A DNA stretch of 64,000 nucleotides, taken from NCBI RefSeq assembly GCF_046524175.1, contig NZ_JBEFZF010000003.1:248001-312000 (forward strand), written 5' to 3'. Origin of the DNA: Spongiivirga sp046524175. GTDB taxonomy: Bacteria > Bacteroidota > Bacteroidia > Flavobacteriales > Flavobacteriaceae. Of the stretch, positions 31,801-40,320 are shown one piece after another. A model generated the notes under the pieces. That model saw only the letters and a list, made by a program, of their open reading frames with translations, was not told the DNA's origin and did no database searches. How positions within the stretch are numbered: position 1 is the stretch's first letter; each line of letters begins with the position of its first letter. A program made the translations under genes and the position numbers.

Positions 31801-31908
31801 GGTTTAAATCCTGAAATTGCAACAGGAGACAACCTAACACTTGGTGTAGATAGCAATATTTATCCCAACGCACAAATATTAACACTTGGTGTTAACTTAA
31901 AACTTTAA
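28825..31908 (+). CDS. SusC/RagA-family TonB-linked outer-membrane transporter
   Basis: The 1027-residue protein has a late signal peptide (ALLSVFLMLFLSVSAFAQQ, ending near 40). A CarboxypepD_reg-like domain follows (ISGTVYDSDGAPLPGASVVV, DFDGKYTI). Next is the plug with the SusC signature (SEVVVTGYSTQTRGDITGSV, NPLFIIDGVQTD, LKDGAAAIYGARASNGVVIV), then a beta-barrel to the C-terminal LTLGVNLKL. It imports glycans or peptides across the outer membrane with energy from TonB. SusD follows after 3 nt. The glycan is not shown by sequence; the GH20 neighbour suggests an amino-sugar glycan, but that gene is about 1.4 kb away on the other strand. Confidence 0.95.
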   Translation: MKKTNDLQLNKLCPPERSSIKKALLSVFLMLFLSVSAFAQQSISGTVYDSDGAPLPGASVVVKGTTTGTQTDFDGKYTISAASDATLVFSYVGFATQEIPVNGQSTIDVTLAEAENQLSEVVVTGYSTQTRGDITGSVASVDISEAVKLPVTNAAEVLEGRVTGVTVINNGNPGAAPQINIRGFGTSNNTNPLFIIDGVQTDNPSILNSINPNDIAQMNVLKDGAAAIYGARASNGVVIVTTKSGSYNQQGAKISFDAFTGFSKAVDLPELLSAQQHGEMIFESLRNDGATVTHPQYGSGATPVVPGTLNGVPVSATVAPGGTNWLDAILQNALTQNVSMSLSNGNETGKYFMSAGFVNREGVQITTGFKQVNTQVNSEFKIGDYVTIGQHLNGSFSNTVDGNQINGALRSSPLIPVRDDDGALAGTYAAAAGLGNARSPVAQLLRGKDNFNKLFRVFGDVYLSAKIMEELTFKTNFSGNIESRNVRRFQALDPEHSEPLATNTLFEQNFSNFNWTWTNTLNFNKNFGEHSLNALIGIEAVEDGSKGNGVSRSGYIFETPEFYLLSNGTGTPNVDFAFDGATSLFSIFGTANYSYGGKYFATATLRRDETSRFSGENKSDVFPSFSGGWLVSGEDFFPQDSFISRLKVKASYGELGNQSLPVGNPTFNISLLSETLANYSFDGSSISTGVILNQVGNPDLRWETSVTTNVGFEMGFLSDKLSLGLEFFNIETKDLITRDFSQISTTAIDASAPLVNLGSVKNTGFDLAIGYNDQTDSGFSYGVQLNLSRYKNEVTELISDFQVGNSGFRGGAITRTEVGQPISFFYGREVTGFDGNGRFTYRDVNNDGNINDDDRTFIGSPHPDFTYGLNLNAAFKGFDISAFFTGSQGNDIYNYEKIFTDFPTFFNGNRSARVLDSWTPTNTNATLPALSQTITNSETQPNSYFVEDGSFFRLKNLQIGYTLPSSIVEKAGFDSLRFFIQGTNLFTITDYQGLNPEIATGDNLTLGVDSNIYPNAQILTLGVNLKL

Positions 31909-31911
31909 AAA

Positions 31912-33651
31912 ATGAAAAAGAGATTAATTTATTTATTCACAGCATTCATTGCGGTCTTTGCTTGCAGTGATGACTTTACTGAACAACCTGCTATTGGCGC
32001 ATTAAGCGATGACGATTTGGCAAATGAACAAGGGGTCAACGTCTTGCTTACCGGCGCTTACTCAGCCCTTGATGGGATTAGAAATAATCAGGGAGCTGCT
32101 GATTGGACTGTTTCTGGGGACAACTGGTGGTTTGATGTTTTAGCAGATGATGCACACAAAGGAAGTACAGATGGAGATCAGGCGGATCTGTTTTTACTGG
32201 AAACCTATGACTGGACAAGCAGCAATCCTTATGTGTTTGGAAAATGGAATGGTCTGTTCGCAGGTGTAAACAGATCAAATGCTGTTATTGCGTTAATTGC
32301 CACTATTGAAGGAGTTGATTTATCAGCGAAGCTGGCAGAAGCAAGGTTTTTGAGAGGTCATTTTAATATGGAGCTTCAGAAGATTTATGGAAATGTACCA
32401 TACATTTCAGAGCAAAATTATTCTGACGTAGAATTTAATCAGCCTAATCCTGGGCCAATTTGGGATCAAATTGAAGCAGATTTTCAATTTGCTGTTGACA
32501 ATTTGCCAGATTCCCAAGGAGAACCAGGAAGACCTAACTCATGGACCGCCCGAGCATTTTTAGGTAAAGCCCACTTATTTCAATCAGAATGGGATCAAGC
32601 ATTTACCCTACTGAATGAAGTTGTTACAATGGGACCTTATTCTTTACTTAGTGAGTATGCCGATAACTTCAGGGTTGCTGGCGACAACAGTAGTGAATCA
32701 GTTTTTTCTATACAATTTACTGCAGATACAGGTCAATCCTTTAATGGAAACAGAGGTGGAACGTTGAACTTTCCCGGAGGCGGTCCTTTTGGATCTTGCT
32801 GCGGGTTTTATCAGCCTACTCAAGATTTAGTTAATGCCTTTCAGACTGATGGTAGTGGTCTTCCTTTATTAGACACTTTTAATCAAACCGACGTAACCAA
32901 CGATTATGGATTGGATTCTTTTGAACCCGCACCAGATCCCGTTCCAGACGGCTATGAACCAATTCCAACTCCTTTCACTGCACATACAGGAACTTTAGAT
33001 CCAAGATTAGATTATACAGTTGGAAGACGTGATATTGATTACAATGGTTACGGGAGAATGGTGGGTAAAGATTGGATAAGAGCGAGTTTCGCTGATATCT
33101 CTGGACCGTATTTACCAAAAAAGAACATTTATCAAAATGGTGAAGGAGCGAATCAAGGTACTGGCGCTTGGGGACAGCAACACTCTGGTATTAACTACCA
33201 CATTATGCGTTTCGCCGATGTATTGCTAATGGCCGCTGAAGCAGCAGTTGAAAAATCTGCTCCTGACTTAGGACTTGCATTAGATTATGTTAACCAAGTT
33301 CGTAATCGGGCAAAAGGTAGTACTCCCGTTCAAGCATTAGATGGAAGTGGTGCTGCAGCAAATTATCAAATAGAGCCTTATGCAGCTTTTGCAGATCAAA
33401 CAGAAGCTAGAAAAGCTGTTCGCTTCGAAAGAAGACTAGAGCTAGCAATGGAAGGGCATAGACTTTTTGACCTAAGACGTTGGGGTAACGGAGTTGATGT
33501 TATGAATACCTATTTCACGAACGAAGGAAGAGTAATAACTTCTTTTGCCGGTAAACCAAATGCTTATGAAGCTAAACACGATATGTTGCCTATTCCTATC
33601 AACGCAATCGACCTTAGTGGTGGTGTTTTGAACCAAAATACTGGTTTTTAA
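31912..33651 (+). CDS. SusD/RagB-family nutrient-binding lipoprotein
   Basis: The 579-residue surface lipoprotein has lipobox Cys18 (AFIAVFAC). The TPR-rich SusD fold is seen in NVLLTGAYSALDGIRNNQGA, KWNGLFAGVNRSNAVIALI, AEARFLRGHFNMELQKIYG and NSWTARAFLGKAHLFQSEW. The C-terminal SusD part has NYHIMRFADVLLMAAEAAV, YVNQVRNRA, VRFERRLELAMEGHRLFDLR and HDMLPIPINAIDLSGG. It caps the SusC barrel and captures the ligand. It ends in a strong terminator at 33674-33702, which separates the pair from the CRTAC1 gene. Confidence 0.95.
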   Translation: MKKRLIYLFTAFIAVFACSDDFTEQPAIGALSDDDLANEQGVNVLLTGAYSALDGIRNNQGAADWTVSGDNWWFDVLADDAHKGSTDGDQADLFLLETYDWTSSNPYVFGKWNGLFAGVNRSNAVIALIATIEGVDLSAKLAEARFLRGHFNMELQKIYGNVPYISEQNYSDVEFNQPNPGPIWDQIEADFQFAVDNLPDSQGEPGRPNSWTARAFLGKAHLFQSEWDQAFTLLNEVVTMGPYSLLSEYADNFRVAGDNSSESVFSIQFTADTGQSFNGNRGGTLNFPGGGPFGSCCGFYQPTQDLVNAFQTDGSGLPLLDTFNQTDVTNDYGLDSFEPAPDPVPDGYEPIPTPFTAHTGTLDPRLDYTVGRRDIDYNGYGRMVGKDWIRASFADISGPYLPKKNIYQNGEGANQGTGAWGQQHSGINYHIMRFADVLLMAAEAAVEKSAPDLGLALDYVNQVRNRAKGSTPVQALDGSGAAANYQIEPYAAFADQTEARKAVRFERRLELAMEGHRLFDLRRWGNGVDVMNTYFTNEGRVITSFAGKPNAYEAKHDMLPIPINAIDLSGGVLNQNTGF

Positions 33652-33673
33652 CCCATAGAATATTTAACATATT

Positions 33674-33706
33674 AAGCGGGGTATTTTTCAAATACCCCGC
33701 TTTTTT
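33674..33706 (+). terminator. Intrinsic terminator after SusD
   Basis: AAGCGGGGTATTT (33674-33686) and AAATACCCCGCTT (33690-33702) make a perfect 13-bp stem with a 3-nt loop, followed by a T-run. Confidence 0.88.
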
Positions 33707-33762
33707 ATAGCTATTATATTTTACCTAATTAGTATCTTGTCTATATTAAGTATTACTCATAA

Positions 33763-36700
33763 ATGAATAGAATTAGTTTATTCTCATTGTTCCTTTTTCT
33801 TGTTTTTTCTTCGTGTATTGAAGAGGACGACCAGAATAATGAAAAAATATTTAAAAAACTATCTGCACAAACTACCGGAATCAATTTCACGAATACACTT
33901 ACCGAAAATGATTCTATAAACTACTTTACCTATGCCTATATCTACATGGGTGGTGGTGTTTCCGCTGGGGATATCAATAATGACGGACTTATAGACCTTT
34001 TTTTCACCGGAAATATGGTTTCAAATAAACTATACCTGAACAAAGGGGATTTAAAATTTGAAGATATAACAGAGACCGCCAAAGTATCGGGTGACAAACG
34101 TTGGTATACTGGATCTACCATGGCAGACATAAATGGTGATGGTTATCTGGATATTTATTGTTCTGTAGGAGGTAAAGATGGGGATAAAAAAAATCAACTT
34201 TTCATAAACAATGGAGACAATACTTTTATAGAAAAATCACAAGAATATGGTATTGCCGATGTTGGCAACAGTGTTCAAGCCACTTTTTTTGATTATGATC
34301 TAGATGGTGACTTGGACCTGTATGTGGCGAATTACCCACCAACCCCATTTAATGCTCCTAATAGTTTTTATCGGTTTAAGCAACAAAATTTGAAAAATGT
34401 TGAATCAGATAGATTGTATAGAAATGATGGCAATACATTTACCAATGTTACTAGAACATCAGGCATCCGCAATTTTGGGCTTTCATTAAGCGCAACGATA
34501 TCTGACATCAATGGTGATGGCTGGCCAGATATTTACGTGTCTAATGACTTTAGTACACCTGACTATTTCTTTATCAACAATCAGGACGGAACCTTTTCGG
34601 AAAGCGTAAAAAAAGTAACCAAAAACACCTCTTTCTACGGCATGGGAGTCGATATTGCTGATTTTAACAACGACCTTCTTCCAGATATTTTTCAAGTAGA
34701 TATGAGCCCGAAAAACAACCGTCGGGCAAAAGCAAATATGGCCAGTATGAACCCAGCCCTATTTTGGGGTACGGTTAATTCAGGTTTTCATTATCAATAC
34801 ATGCAAAACAGTTTGCAATTAAATAATGGGGCGGTTAATGACTCCCTTCCCGACTTTAGCAATATTTCACGTCTTTCCGGAGTATCGTCAACAGACTGGA
34901 GCTGGGGTCCCCTTTTCGCTGATCTTGATAATGATGGCTGGAAAGATATTTTTGTATCAAATGGCACAAGAAGGGAAATCAATAATCGCGATTACTTTTT
35001 GGCGCTTGAAGGCAGAAAAATACCCAAAGACAGCTTCTTAGCAAAAAGTTTAGCCATTCCGTCCGAAAAAATAGACAACTTCGTCTTTAGAAATAACAAA
35101 GACCTAAGCTTCGAGAAAGCAAACGACCGTTGGGGAATTAGTTTTAAAGGATTTTCGAACGGCGCTGTTTATGCTGATCTCGATAATGATGGGGACCTGG
35201 AAATTGTCATTAATAATATAGATGATAAAGCGGTAGTTTTTGAAAATAAAAGTGCAAATTCTAACAACCATCTTACGGTAAAATTAAATGGTTCTGAAAA
35301 AAATAAAAACGGATTGGGCGCTAAGGCCTATGTGTTTGTAAATAACCAAGCACAGCTACAAGAACTAACCCTTACCAGAGGTTTTCAATCTTCCGTAGCT
35401 CCGCAGTTACATTTCGGGCTCGGTCAAGCCAAACAAGTAGATTCTATTAAAATTGTCTGGCCTGATGGTAATTTTCAACTGATAACAAAACCATCGATTA
35501 ATACCACGCTTACATTCGACTATACAAATAGCATAAAAAAAAGGGAATCAATTAATTACCGTAAACCGCTATTCACGACTATTAATGACAGCCTCTTAGT
35601 ACCGAAACATCTTCATGTCGAAAATTACTTTGATGATTTCCTCAATGAAATTCTGCTTCCACATCGTACCTCTATGTTCGGACCTGGGCTCGCAGTTGGT
35701 GATCTTAATGGAGATCAAAAAGATGACTTTATAGTGGGTGGAGCAAAAGATCAAACCGCAGCTATCTATTTCCAAAAAGAAAAGGGATTTGAATTGCAGA
35801 CCATAAATGCGTTGGAAAAGGATAAAGGCTATGAAGACTTAGGTACTATACTATTTGATGCCGATGGTGATGGTGACCGTGATATCTATATGGTAAGTGG
35901 CGGTAATGAGTTCGATCATGATTCTGATTATTTACAAGATCGTTTATATATAAACAACGGAAAAGGTATGTTTGAAAAAGCCACTACTGCCTTACCTAAA
36001 ATGATCACCAGTGGATCTCGTGTAAAGCCATATGATTATGATAAAGATGGAGACCTTGATCTTTTTGTTGGAGGCCGCCTTATTCCAGGCAATTATCCTT
36101 CTCCAGCAAACAGCTATATATTAGAAAACATAAGCGAAAAAGGAAATGTTAGGTTTAAAAATGTAACTCCGGAAATTGCCCCTATGCTTACAAAAATAGG
36201 AATGGTTACTGATGCCACATGGACAGATTACAATCAAGATGGCAATATTGACTTAATAGTTGTTGGAGAATGGATGCCTATCACCATTCTGAAAAATAAG
36301 AATGGTGTATTTGAGGATGAGACTGTCAACATGAATTTATCAACATCAAACGGCTGGTGGTTTACCATAGAAAAGGCTGATTTTGACAATGACGGTGACG
36401 ATGATTACGTAGTAGGCAATCTTGGACTTAATTACAAATACAAAGCTCAAAAAGATGAAACTTTTGACATTTATTTTGATGATTTTGATGGAAATAACAA
36501 GAAGGATATTGTTTTAAGTTATTATAATGATGGTGAGAAATTTCCGGTTAGAGGTCGGGAATGTACCTCGCAACAAATGCCGGTAATTAAGTCTAAATTC
36601 AAAGATTATGAATCTTTTTCGTTAGCCACAATGGATGACATTTATTCAGAGGACAAACTTGAGAAGTCACTCCATTATCAGGTAAAATCATTTGCCAGTA

Positions 36701-37053
36701 TCTATTTAGAGAATACAGAGAATGGATTTATACAGCATGAATTACCAAGTTTTGCACAAATTTCATCAATTAATAAAACCCTTATCGACGATTACGATGG
36801 CGATAATGTACTTGATATTTTAGTAGCGGGTAATCTTCATGCATCTGAAGTTGAAACTCCTAGAAACGATGCTTCTAATGGCCTATTATTGAAAGGAAAG
36901 ATCAACGGTAAGTTCGAACCAATTTCAACGCTAAAATCCGGATTTTACGTCCCTGGAGATGTCAAGGATATGGCAACCATTAAGGTTAATGGCAAGTCAT
37001 ATATTATTGCCGCAAAAAATAACGATTATGTGCAGTTTATTCGCGTAAATTAA
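33763..37053 (+). CDS. CRTAC1-type lipoprotein with FG-GAP/VCBS repeats and ASPIC/UnbV domain
   Basis: The 1096-residue protein has lipobox Cys18 (LFLVFSSC). At least eleven repeats with the calcium-loop pattern D-x-N/D-x-DG follow: DINNDGLIDLFF, DINGDGYLDIY, DYDLDGDLDLYV, DINGDGWPDIYV, DLDNDGWKDIFV, DLNGDQKDDFIV, DYDKDGDLDLFV and others. They would form one or two integrin-like beta-propellers. An ASPIC/UnbV module lies near residues 500-590 (GLGAKAYVFV, LHFGLGQAKQVDSIKIVWP). Such proteins accompany many SusC/SusD pairs in Bacteroidota and are thought to bind ligands at the surface; no enzyme activity is established. It is separated from SusD by a terminator and 111 bp. Confidence 0.9.
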   Translation: MNRISLFSLFLFLVFSSCIEEDDQNNEKIFKKLSAQTTGINFTNTLTENDSINYFTYAYIYMGGGVSAGDINNDGLIDLFFTGNMVSNKLYLNKGDLKFEDITETAKVSGDKRWYTGSTMADINGDGYLDIYCSVGGKDGDKKNQLFINNGDNTFIEKSQEYGIADVGNSVQATFFDYDLDGDLDLYVANYPPTPFNAPNSFYRFKQQNLKNVESDRLYRNDGNTFTNVTRTSGIRNFGLSLSATISDINGDGWPDIYVSNDFSTPDYFFINNQDGTFSESVKKVTKNTSFYGMGVDIADFNNDLLPDIFQVDMSPKNNRRAKANMASMNPALFWGTVNSGFHYQYMQNSLQLNNGAVNDSLPDFSNISRLSGVSSTDWSWGPLFADLDNDGWKDIFVSNGTRREINNRDYFLALEGRKIPKDSFLAKSLAIPSEKIDNFVFRNNKDLSFEKANDRWGISFKGFSNGAVYADLDNDGDLEIVINNIDDKAVVFENKSANSNNHLTVKLNGSEKNKNGLGAKAYVFVNNQAQLQELTLTRGFQSSVAPQLHFGLGQAKQVDSIKIVWPDGNFQLITKPSINTTLTFDYTNSIKKRESINYRKPLFTTINDSLLVPKHLHVENYFDDFLNEILLPHRTSMFGPGLAVGDLNGDQKDDFIVGGAKDQTAAIYFQKEKGFELQTINALEKDKGYEDLGTILFDADGDGDRDIYMVSGGNEFDHDSDYLQDRLYINNGKGMFEKATTALPKMITSGSRVKPYDYDKDGDLDLFVGGRLIPGNYPSPANSYILENISEKGNVRFKNVTPEIAPMLTKIGMVTDATWTDYNQDGNIDLIVVGEWMPITILKNKNGVFEDETVNMNLSTSNGWWFTIEKADFDNDGDDDYVVGNLGLNYKYKAQKDETFDIYFDDFDGNNKKDIVLSYYNDGEKFPVRGRECTSQQMPVIKSKFKDYESFSLATMDDIYSEDKLEKSLHYQVKSFASIYLENTENGFIQHELPSFAQISSINKTLIDDYDGDNVLDILVAGNLHASEVETPRNDASNGLLLKGKINGKFEPISTLKSGFYVPGDVKDMATIKVNGKSYIIAAKNNDYVQFIRVN

Positions 37054-37184
37054 TCCGATATTTTTCGAATACACAAATTTAGGACCGCTAAGTTTTTGGC
37101 ATAAAAATCTCACAAAAAGCAATTAAATTCGATGAAATACACAATTTGAAGTATTTTTCCTACTTTTTTTTACGATTTTAGTTT

Positions 37185-37192
37185 TACATTTG
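37185..37192 (+). promoter_or_regulatory. Bacteroidota -7 box before the small membrane protein gene
   Basis: TACATTTG matches TAnnTTTG and stands 27 nt before the ATG at 37220. It overlaps an in-frame TTG at 37190, which argues against that codon being the start. Confidence 0.55.
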
Positions 37193-37219
37193 TATTCCCA
37201 ACCAAAAATCTTACTTGTT

Positions 37220-37531
37220 ATGAAACGCATCATACAATTGCTCTGCGCATTTGGTATTTCACTACCTTATATCGCTGAAGCCAAGGCAGTTACTTTAATT
37301 ACTACATTATTGTCCAGCCCCGCTGCAACGGAAGCTCCTCAACCTTCTTTATTTGTCCAGCGGGCAGCTAAAGTGGCATCCTCAACAGAAATAACCGTTC
37401 TGCTTAGTAGCGGAGTGTTAGTTGCCATTGCATTATTAATCTATGTGTTATATAGAAATAATGTGCTTACTAAGAAATTTAGAAAACTTAAAAAAGACTT
37501 GTACGGAGAACCTGCAAAGCTAAAAAGCTAG
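37220..37531 (+). CDS. Small single-pass membrane protein, unknown function
   Basis: I start at the ATG at 37220 (103 residues) because the upstream TTG start would lie inside the promoter box. The sequence has a signal peptide (MKRIIQLLCAFGISLPYIAEA), a short extracytoplasmic stretch, one transmembrane helix (VLLSSGVLVAIALLIYVLY, about 66-84) and a basic tail (KKFRKLKKDLYGEPAKL). I do not recognise the family. Its last 4 nt overlap the stop of the convergent M20 peptidase gene. Confidence 0.65.
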   Translation: MKRIIQLLCAFGISLPYIAEAKAVTLITTLLSSPAATEAPQPSLFVQRAAKVASSTEITVLLSSGVLVAIALLIYVLYRNNVLTKKFRKLKKDLYGEPAKLKS

Positions 37532-38838
37532 TTCGCTAAATTTATTAAACGATAAATTAACAGGGCTGCCCTTTTAGTAAGGCTTTCAACAGTATTTAAA
37601 TTCACCGTTTCCTGCGGTGTGTGGGCTCCAGTTCCCATAGTTCCGAGTCCGTCTAAACAATCAACGTATTCAGCGACGAAAGAAATGTCCGCAGCTCCTC
37701 TTCCACCAGGGTCATACGCTTTTACACGCCCTTGTCCTAAATCTCTACTCACTTTATCTAGTTCTCTTAACAATTTTTCATTCCCCTTTGTTGGTCCCAT
37801 AGCGGGATAACTGTCAGTAAAGTCGATAGTGGCACTTGTGTTAGGTAAGTTTTTGGAAACGATTGCTCTCATTTTTGATCTGGCTTCCTCTTTTTGTTCT
37901 TCTGATATAAATCTTAGTCCGCCTTTAACAACAGTTTTTTGTGCTACTACATTGCTTTTACCAAATACTTTACCCCTACTCGCATTGTAATCTACAGATA
38001 CATCGGTCCCTCCCATTATAAAACCTGGGTTGAATGTTAAATATTCAGGACCCTTTACTTCATTATAAAATTCATTTAGGATTCGCGACATTTCGAAAAT
38101 GGCACCGGCGCCAACCCGTTCGCTAAAAACACCTGCAGAATGTGCTCGAAATCCAGATACCTCCACCTTCCATCCACTACTACCTCTTCTAGCTGTTGTT
38201 GCATCATTATAACCTGTTGATGTTTCAAAACCTAATGCAATATCACTTCTTTTTGCTGCATCTATTAAAGGCTTGCGACTTATACTTAGCGGTTTTCCGG
38301 TACTTTCTTCATCTCCGGTAAATGCTATAATGATCTGCGCATCCTTTAACAATTTGTTTTCTTGAAGCGCTTTTAATGCATAAAGTATAATGACATTACC
38401 CCCTTTCATATCGTTTGCTCCAGGTCCTTTGGCTATACTATCATTTATCTTTTCAAACTGCTGAAAAGGACTATCTTTTTCAAAAACCGTATCCAAATGC
38501 CCAATTAACAAGATCTTCTTTCCGATATCTCCTTGATGTTCTGCAAAGAGGTGTCCAGCTCGATTCATTTCTGCTGGCATATCAATCCAATTTGCCGCAA
38601 AACCAATATCGGTGAATTCCTTATGGAACACCATTCCAACTTCTTTGACACCCGCTAAATTTTGAGTACCACTATTTATGTTGACCACTTTCTCGAGCAA
38701 CCGAAGTGCATCATTGTTATTGCGCTCGATTGTTTTAACAATCTTACGTTCTTTTCGAGAAAGCTTTTTTTGGGCACACAAAGGTTGTGTGATTAACGCA
38801 GAAACTACTAGCAGCAATAAAAAATTGAGCGATTTCAT
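37528..38838 (-). CDS. M20-family metallopeptidase (glutamate carboxypeptidase-like), exported
   Basis: The 436-residue protein has a Sec signal ending LCAQ near residue 23. Zinc-site residues are readable: His114 and Asp116 in LIGHLDTVF, Asp143 in GPGANDMKGG and the Glu177-Glu178 pair in FTGDEEST. A later His is in GTGAHTPQETVN. The order fits the M20A group (carboxypeptidase G2-like), which removes C-terminal residues from peptides or folyl compounds using two metals. The dimerisation domain insert (about 215-330) is present, and the length is usual. It acts in the periplasm or outside. Monocistronic, facing the small membrane gene. Confidence 0.9.
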   Translation of the reverse strand: MKSLNFLLLLVVSALITQPLCAQKKLSRKERKIVKTIERNNNDALRLLEKVVNINSGTQNLAGVKEVGMVFHKEFTDIGFAANWIDMPAEMNRAGHLFAEHQGDIGKKILLIGHLDTVFEKDSPFQQFEKINDSIAKGPGANDMKGGNVIILYALKALQENKLLKDAQIIIAFTGDEESTGKPLSISRKPLIDAAKRSDIALGFETSTGYNDATTARRGSSGWKVEVSGFRAHSAGVFSERVGAGAIFEMSRILNEFYNEVKGPEYLTFNPGFIMGGTDVSVDYNASRGKVFGKSNVVAQKTVVKGGLRFISEEQKEEARSKMRAIVSKNLPNTSATIDFTDSYPAMGPTKGNEKLLRELDKVSRDLGQGRVKAYDPGGRGAADISFVAEYVDCLDGLGTMGTGAHTPQETVNLNTVESLTKRAALLIYRLINLAN

Positions 38839-38893
38839 GTCAAATTCATTTTAGACTAAAAGTAATCAATTTGACTCGAAATCGAGCCTAAAG

Positions 38894-40252
38894 CTAGATC
38901 GCACTAATAATATCGTGCTTGGTAATAATATGATGATTACCGTTACCAAGATCAACCAAAACGGCTTGATTTTCTTTGGTAATTAGCTTAGATACTTTAT
39001 CAATGGTTGAATTAGCCTTTACAATAGGAAAAGGATCTTGCATTACCTCTTTAATCGCAACTGTAGCGATGTCATGATTTTCTATATATGCCTGCAAGAG
39101 TGTTGACTCATCAAGAGACCCCACAAAACCTTCATGATCTTCAACAGGAATCTGAGATATTTTAAACTCACGCATACGCTCGATCGCATGTTGCACTAAT
39201 TCCTCAGTTCGTACTGTAATTAGCGGTTTATCACTATGATCTTTTATTAAATCGACGGCTACGGTAACCTCTTCTTCTAAAAATCCTCGATCGCGCATCC
39301 AATCATCATTAAACATTTTACCTACATATCGGCTTCCATGATCATGAAATAAAATAACGACCACATCGTCAGGTTGAAAGTGCTCTTTCAACTGCAATAA
39401 TCCCTTAATCGCAGCACCAGCAGAATTACCTAAAAACATTCCCTCTTCTTTTGCCAAGCGGCGTGTGTAAATAGCTGCATCTTTATCGGTAACCTTGGTA
39501 AACCCATCAATCACATCAAAATTCACATTGGCAGGAAGAATGTCCTCTCCTATACCTTCGGTCACATACGGATAAATCTCATTTTCATCAAAGATTCCTG
39601 TTTCATGATATTTCTTAAATACTGAACCATACGTGTCAATTCCCCAAACTTTCACATTTGGATTTTGCTCTTTAAGATATTTACCTACTCCGGAAATAGT
39701 ACCTCCTGTTCCTACTCCCACAATAAAATGAGTCACTTTCCCATCCGTTTGCTCCCAAATTTCGGGTCCAGTACTTTGGTAGTGTGCCTTAGCATTTGAA
39801 GGATTATCATACTGATTTACATACCATGAATTTGGGGTTTCTTCAGCTAAACGCTTCGAAGTAGAATAATATGACCTCGGATCATCGGGCTCAACATTCG
39901 TAGGACAAACAACCACTTCGCTTCCTACAGCTCGAAGAATATCCATTTTTTCTTTTGATTGTTTATCGCTAATAACACAGACCATTTTATAGCCTTTGAT
40001 AATGGCTGCAAGTGCCAAACCCATTCCGGTGTTTCCGGAAGTGCCTTCTATGATCGTTCCTCCTGGTTTCAACCGCCCATCTGCTTCAGCATCTTCAATC
40101 ATTTGTAATGCCATGCGATCTTTAACCGAATTGCCCGGGTTAAAAGTCTCATATTTTGCAAGTACTAAGGCATCAACTTCTTCTACCAGTTTATTCATTT
40201 TAACCATAGGCGTATTGCCAATGGTTTCCAAAATATTATTAGCGTATTCCAT
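38894..40252 (-). CDS. Cystathionine beta-synthase / cysteine synthase-type PLP enzyme with CBS pair
   Basis: The 452-residue protein is a fold-type II PLP enzyme. The start ILETIGNTPMVKMNKL, the Schiff-base Lys44 in FNPGNSVKDRMA, the substrate loop EGTSGNTGMGLALA, and GVGTGGTISGVGKYLKEQNP all match. Residues 330-452 form a CBS-domain pair (LVQHAIERMREFKISQIPV, VDLGNGNHHIITKHDI) that could sense an adenosine ligand. No heme-binding N-terminus is seen. It would condense serine or an activated serine with homocysteine or sulfide in sulfur amino-acid metabolism. Which of the two reactions dominates is open. Confidence 0.9.
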   Translation of the reverse strand: MEYANNILETIGNTPMVKMNKLVEEVDALVLAKYETFNPGNSVKDRMALQMIEDAEADGRLKPGGTIIEGTSGNTGMGLALAAIIKGYKMVCVISDKQSKEKMDILRAVGSEVVVCPTNVEPDDPRSYYSTSKRLAEETPNSWYVNQYDNPSNAKAHYQSTGPEIWEQTDGKVTHFIVGVGTGGTISGVGKYLKEQNPNVKVWGIDTYGSVFKKYHETGIFDENEIYPYVTEGIGEDILPANVNFDVIDGFTKVTDKDAAIYTRRLAKEEGMFLGNSAGAAIKGLLQLKEHFQPDDVVVILFHDHGSRYVGKMFNDDWMRDRGFLEEEVTVAVDLIKDHSDKPLITVRTEELVQHAIERMREFKISQIPVEDHEGFVGSLDESTLLQAYIENHDIATVAIKEVMQDPFPIVKANSTIDKVSKLITKENQAVLVDLGNGNHHIITKHDIISAI

Positions 40253-40320
40253 GTATCAATATTCAGGCTGCAAAGATACTTGTAATCTTTACAATAAAGA
40301 AGCACATTAGCAGAAGCTTT

